Source of the DNA: Bacillota bacterium
GTDB taxonomy: Bacteria > Bacillota > Clostridia > Lachnospirales > Lachnospiraceae
Assembly: GCA_023423045.1 (NCBI GenBank)
Contig: JAFAGA010000006.1
Location: forward strand, 62,001-126,000
Direction of reading: 5' to 3'
DNA: 64,000 nt
Shown: positions 60,757 to 64,000 of the stretch, in pieces
Layout: each line of letters starts with the position of its first letter
Position numbering within the stretch: position 1 is the stretch's first letter
Made by a program: the position numbers and the translations under genes
Notes under the pieces: generated by a model
What the model was told of the DNA's origin: nothing
The model's database searches: none
Seen by the model: the letters and a program-made list of their open reading frames with translations, nothing else

Positions 60757-62498
60757 GAATATTATTGAAACGATTCCATAAATTTTTTATGAATTTGCCG
60801 ATGATGGGCAAGCTGCTTTTAATGCTCGCGGTCGGCATCCTTCCCATGCTGGCTACCACCATTTACTCCTACTTTAACACAAGGGAGATTTTGATTGACC
60901 AGACCTGTCAGAGTGTTGAGAATATGAATCTGCAGATCAATTCCAATATCAATAAGCATCTGGAAACATATATGCAGATATCTTCACTGATCTACACCGA
61001 TACCAACCTGAAATCCTACCTGACAAAGGTATATAAAAAGGATTATGACTTCGTCACGGCTTATACCTATATCAACCGTATGATGTATAGCCTGATGGTA
61101 GCCAACAGTCCGGTGAAAAACATCAGCATCTATACACAAAATACTACAATTCCAACGGATGGCAAGTTCATTCATCATATCCGGTCCGAGGGGGATTCCA
61201 TTGATTGGCTGACCGGCTCCGCTTCCTACGGGAATATATTATATAAAGGGACCTCGGTGAACACGAAGGGAGAAACCGTTTTTTCGTTGGGCAGAGTATT
61301 GAATTTTAATAACCAGAATTATGCCTATGCTTATCTGATCATAGATGTTCTGGAGGATGTTCTATATTCTCTCATAGAGCAGGAATCTCTCCAAAAGGAT
61401 ATCTACATTACAGACGAGAATGGAATCATCATATCCACCAAGAATAAAGAACTCCTCGCTGCTTCTCTTGAAGAATTCTTAGGTGTGGCGCTTTTTTCGG
61501 ATCCCGGCCATATACTGCAGTCAGTAACTGCGGATCATGAGAAAGTTATGATTGTATCCAATGAGATGACAAACGGGTGGAAGACCGTCACCGTTGTGCC
61601 ATTGCATACGATTCTGTCGGACACCGCCGTGGCTTCCAACCAGGTGGCACTGATTTCCGTACTGTGCATTATCCTGTCCCTCCTGCTGCTTCTTCTGATT
61701 TCACGTCATTTCTCCCATCGTTTAAAGATATTGAACAGACAAATATCAATGATTATTGACAATAACTTTACCTATCAGGCGAAGATTACCAGCACTGATG
61801 AGATGGGGCAGCTCTCAGCTTCTATGAACATCATGGCACAAAAACTGGATGAGGCCATCAATGAAGCCTATCGAAAGGAAATTTTGCGAAAACGTGCCGA
61901 ACTGGATTTGCTGCAAAGTCAGATCAATCCCCATTTTCTCTATAATACTCTTTCCGGGATATCCTCCCTTGCCTTTCGCGGAGACAGTAAGGAGGTCGGT
62001 ATCATCATCAACCACCTGTCCCAATTTTATAAAACCTCTCTCAACCAGGGAAAGGAGTATATATTGATCCGCGAAGAGATTAAGATCACCAAGCATTATA
62101 CCGCACTTCAGGATATGCGGTTTAAGGATATGTTTCTCTTTCATTGGGATGTGGAGGAAGCGGTATCTGAATACCGGACAATAAAGCTGCTGCTACAGCC
62201 TTTTATTGAAAATGCGGTAAACCATGCCATAAGGGATGACGACCAACCCTTGAATGTGTGCATCCGAATTTTTGAAAATGAGGATAGTGTCATCTTCGAG
62301 ATTGAAGATGACGGAGTTGGAATTCAGAAAGACGTATTAAATTCAATCCAGTCGGGGCAATCTACAACGGGATATGGCATAAGCAATGTAGACAGCAGGA
62401 TAAAACTGGCTTATGGGAACGAATATGGGGTGAGTATCTTTAGTTTCCTGAATCAGGGCACAAAAATAGTAATACGCATACCGGTGGACCGAAGGTAA
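60753..62498 (+). CDS. YesM-type sensor histidine kinase
   Basis: A 581-residue membrane kinase. TM1 is near residues 20-40, followed by a Cache-like extracellular sensor (about 45-295) and TM2 (VALISVLCIILSLLLLLLI). HAMP comes next, then the phospho-acceptor His in LLQSQINPHFLYNTLSGI. The ATP-binding domain shows LLLQPFIENAVNHAIRDD, EIEDDGVGIQ and GYGISNVDSRIKLAYG. Cotranscribed with the regulator, whose stop it overlaps by 4 bases. Probably senses an alpha-galactoside outside the cell or the loaded binding protein. Confidence 0.93.
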   Translation: MRILLKRFHKFFMNLPMMGKLLLMLAVGILPMLATTIYSYFNTREILIDQTCQSVENMNLQINSNINKHLETYMQISSLIYTDTNLKSYLTKVYKKDYDFVTAYTYINRMMYSLMVANSPVKNISIYTQNTTIPTDGKFIHHIRSEGDSIDWLTGSASYGNILYKGTSVNTKGETVFSLGRVLNFNNQNYAYAYLIIDVLEDVLYSLIEQESLQKDIYITDENGIIISTKNKELLAASLEEFLGVALFSDPGHILQSVTADHEKVMIVSNEMTNGWKTVTVVPLHTILSDTAVASNQVALISVLCIILSLLLLLLISRHFSHRLKILNRQISMIIDNNFTYQAKITSTDEMGQLSASMNIMAQKLDEAINEAYRKEILRKRAELDLLQSQINPHFLYNTLSGISSLAFRGDSKEVGIIINHLSQFYKTSLNQGKEYILIREEIKITKHYTALQDMRFKDMFLFHWDVEEAVSEYRTIKLLLQPFIENAVNHAIRDDDQPLNVCIRIFENEDSVIFEIEDDGVGIQKDVLNSIQSGQSTTGYGISNVDSRIKLAYGNEYGVSIFSFLNQGTKIVIRIPVDRR

Positions 62499-62520
62499 GC
62501 AAATCACTTTTCCATGAAGT

Positions 62521-62573
62521 AAAAACCGCTGATATGCATCCGGCTGGAAAGCCAGATGTTATCAGCGGTTTTA
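62521..62573. terminator. Bidirectional terminator between kinase and binding-protein genes
   Basis: AAAACCGCTGATA / TATCAGCGGTTTT is a perfect 13-base stem with an inner CTGG-AAAG-CCAG hairpin in the loop, flanked by A and T runs. It serves both converging genes. Confidence 0.88.
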
Positions 62574-62578
62574 TTACA

Positions 62579-64000
62579 CTATTTCTTAGAAGCCTGGAAT
62601 TCATCCATCTGGCGCTGTACCTCAGCCACATACTCATCGATTCCGGCATCCTTTAAGTTCTGCAGAGCCTTCGGATACTCTGTCTCAAAATCTACGAAGC
62701 CGTAAAGAATTGGCGCCATCTGCTTTCCGGAAACCTCTTTGATTGCTGCCTCAATTTCCTTTACCTTTTCATTGTTAAAGCGGAAGCCCAGCATGTTGGA
62801 GACGATTGCTTCATCATCCCAGCTTTGATAGACATCGATATAGGCCTGATCCACATCCGGAGCGAACAGCTGGTAATTCTTATTGCGGAACATCCATTCA
62901 TAGAAGAACTCATCCGGCACCAGCTTGTTGATTCTGCCGTCTACGATTTCATAATCCGTACCTTCCACACCGTACAGCGCGAAGAGATAATTTTCCTGGG
63001 AAGCATAGAGCCAGTTAACAAACTTCATCGCTCCCTCCGGATTCGGGGCAGTCTCCGGGATACAGAGAACTTCACCGCCGGCCGCGATAACATAGCGCGG
63101 TTCCTCGGGCCCTAGCAGATAAGATTTTAATACTGCTTCCGGCGCGTTGGCCCTTACGCTGTCGATGATCTCATTTTCCTTCCCTAAGGAGCCTTCCACC
63201 CACAGATATAGACCGGTCTGCATACGGGAATCTCTTTCATTGTATTTTGTCGTCAAATCATCGGAATATAATCCTGCCAGATACATTTCCCGATTATATT
63301 TTGCAGTATTCTTGAACGCATCGGTTTCATAATAATCATAGACCTTATTGGTCGTATCTCCATATACCACCGCATCCTCATTGGCACACCAGCTGAGCTG
63401 TTCGTCTGCAAAATATCTGGTAAGAGGTTTAAAGATGGGGTCTGCCGGGCCCTTCATATCCGGGAATTGTTCCTTGGCCTTCTCGGCAAATAATTTCAGA
63501 TCCTCTGCAGTCTTAATTTCTGTCATTCCGCAAGCTTCCAGGATGTCCTGACGAACGCATACCAGCTGATACATGGCCGAGGAAGGTGCATAAGCGGAGG
63601 GGATACCGTAGATGCTTCCATTAATTGCCGCTCCCTCCAGCTGCTCCATGGGGAGTACCTTCAGCATATCCTGCCCGTATTTGTCAATCAAATCATTCAG
63701 AACGACTGCCTGCTTTTTATTTACCATGGTGGAAAGATCCGGCAATCCGTCCCAATACAGATCCACCGGTTCCTGGGCTGCCAGCATAATATCCTTCTGC
63801 TCCCAGTACTGATCCCAAGGTACATAGATCATCTTCACCTTAAGCCCCAGGTCTTTTTGCATTTTTTCAGCGAATTCGTTCCCCATAAAGCTTGACATCC
63901 GTTCACTTTCATCGCCGGGGTACAATATCGTTATGGTATCCTTGGAAGCCTTTGACTTACCGCATCCCCCCAGCAGTCCGATTGCCATGACAAGTGCAAC
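62579..64000 (-). CDS. Sugar ABC transporter solute-binding lipoprotein (partial, DUF3502 type)
   Basis: At least 473 residues; the 5' end runs off the window. The visible start ALVMAIGLLGGC is the end of a lipoprotein signal, so only the first few codons are missing, and the ATG at 63988 is internal to the signal. The binding domain shows ILYPGDESERMSSFMG and LDLYWDGLPDLSTMV-like stretches. The end (ILYGFVDFETEYPKALQNLKDAGIDEYV in part) is DUF3502-like, as in the protein at 887-2500. Its permease genes probably lie beyond 64000. It is next to the alpha-galactoside sensor pair, but their functional link is unknown. Confidence 0.88.
   Translation of the reverse strand, partial: VALVMAIGLLGGCGKSKASKDTITILYPGDESERMSSFMGNEFAEKMQKDLGLKVKMIYVPWDQYWEQKDIMLAAQEPVDLYWDGLPDLSTMVNKKQAVVLNDLIDKYGQDMLKVLPMEQLEGAAINGSIYGIPSAYAPSSAMYQLVCVRQDILEACGMTEIKTAEDLKLFAEKAKEQFPDMKGPADPIFKPLTRYFADEQLSWCANEDAVVYGDTTNKVYDYYETDAFKNTAKYNREMYLAGLYSDDLTTKYNERDSRMQTGLYLWVEGSLGKENEIIDSVRANAPEAVLKSYLLGPEEPRYVIAAGGEVLCIPETAPNPEGAMKFVNWLYASQENYLFALYGVEGTDYEIVDGRINKLVPDEFFYEWMFRNKNYQLFAPDVDQAYIDVYQSWDDEAIVSNMLGFRFNNEKVKEIEAAIKEVSGKQMAPILYGFVDFETEYPKALQNLKDAGIDEYVAEVQRQMDEFQASKK

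Overview
The window looks like part of the chromosome of a strictly anaerobic, low-to-mid GC Firmicute that degrades plant glycans, most likely a Lachnospiraceae/Lachnoclostridium-type clostridium. This is inferred from gene content: three LplABC-like carbohydrate ABC transporters with YesM/YesN two-component systems, a desulfoferrodoxin, a 2-oxoacid:ferredoxin oxidoreductase, strong GGAGG ribosome sites and frequent TTG starts. No rRNA, tRNA, phage, transposase or CRISPR was seen.

Layout. 0-0.6 kb: a small stress pair (CsbD, GlsB). 0.9-4.5 kb: LplB-LplC-lipoprotein sugar transporter, followed by a type I pullulanase (5-6.9 kb) and a divergent chemoreceptor (7.4-9.2 kb). 9.3-14.5 kb: a beta-CASP metallo-hydrolase with a Crp/Fnr-type regulator, desulfoferrodoxin, a lipoprotein serpin and thioredoxin. 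14.7-25.4 kb: an alpha-xylosidase (GH31) operon with its own transporter, a divergent YesM/YesN pair and a GH63-like hydrolase. 25.7-27 kb: an MFS exporter. 27.2-33.6 kb: a purine-nucleoside ABC transporter (BMP type), xanthine phosphoribosyltransferase and glutamate racemase. 33.8-50.8 kb: a GH39-fused AraC regulator, a five-gene Opp/Dpp-type importer, an MFS transporter, an AraC regulator, a GH2 beta-galactosidase and a GH78 alpha-L-rhamnosidase. 51.2-53.7 kb: the two-subunit oxoacid:ferredoxin oxidoreductase. 54.8-64 kb: an alpha-galactosidase (GH4) operon with transporter, a divergent response regulator/histidine kinase pair, and a solute-binding lipoprotein running off the window.

How the parts fit. 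Extracellular lipoproteins and permeases bring in oligosaccharides, and cytoplasmic hydrolases (GH13, GH31, GH63-like, GH2, GH78, GH4; none has a signal peptide) cut them. Local sensors (two YesM/YesN pairs, two AraC proteins) probably switch each locus on. The importers have no MsmX-type ATPase gene next to them, so a shared ATPase elsewhere is inferred.

The most unusual signals are: (1) a 29-31 bp palindrome with arms TTACAGGAA/TTCCTGTAA that overlaps the pullulanase promoter and recurs upstream of the Crp/Fnr-type gene; (2) a lipoprotein serpin lying between trxA and a second, broken copy of the trxA 3' end; (3) an AraC regulator fused to a GH39 module whose acid/base glutamate is valine; (4) a duplicated promoter of about 114 bp plus the 3' stump of a second YesN-like regulator, which record a decayed duplication.
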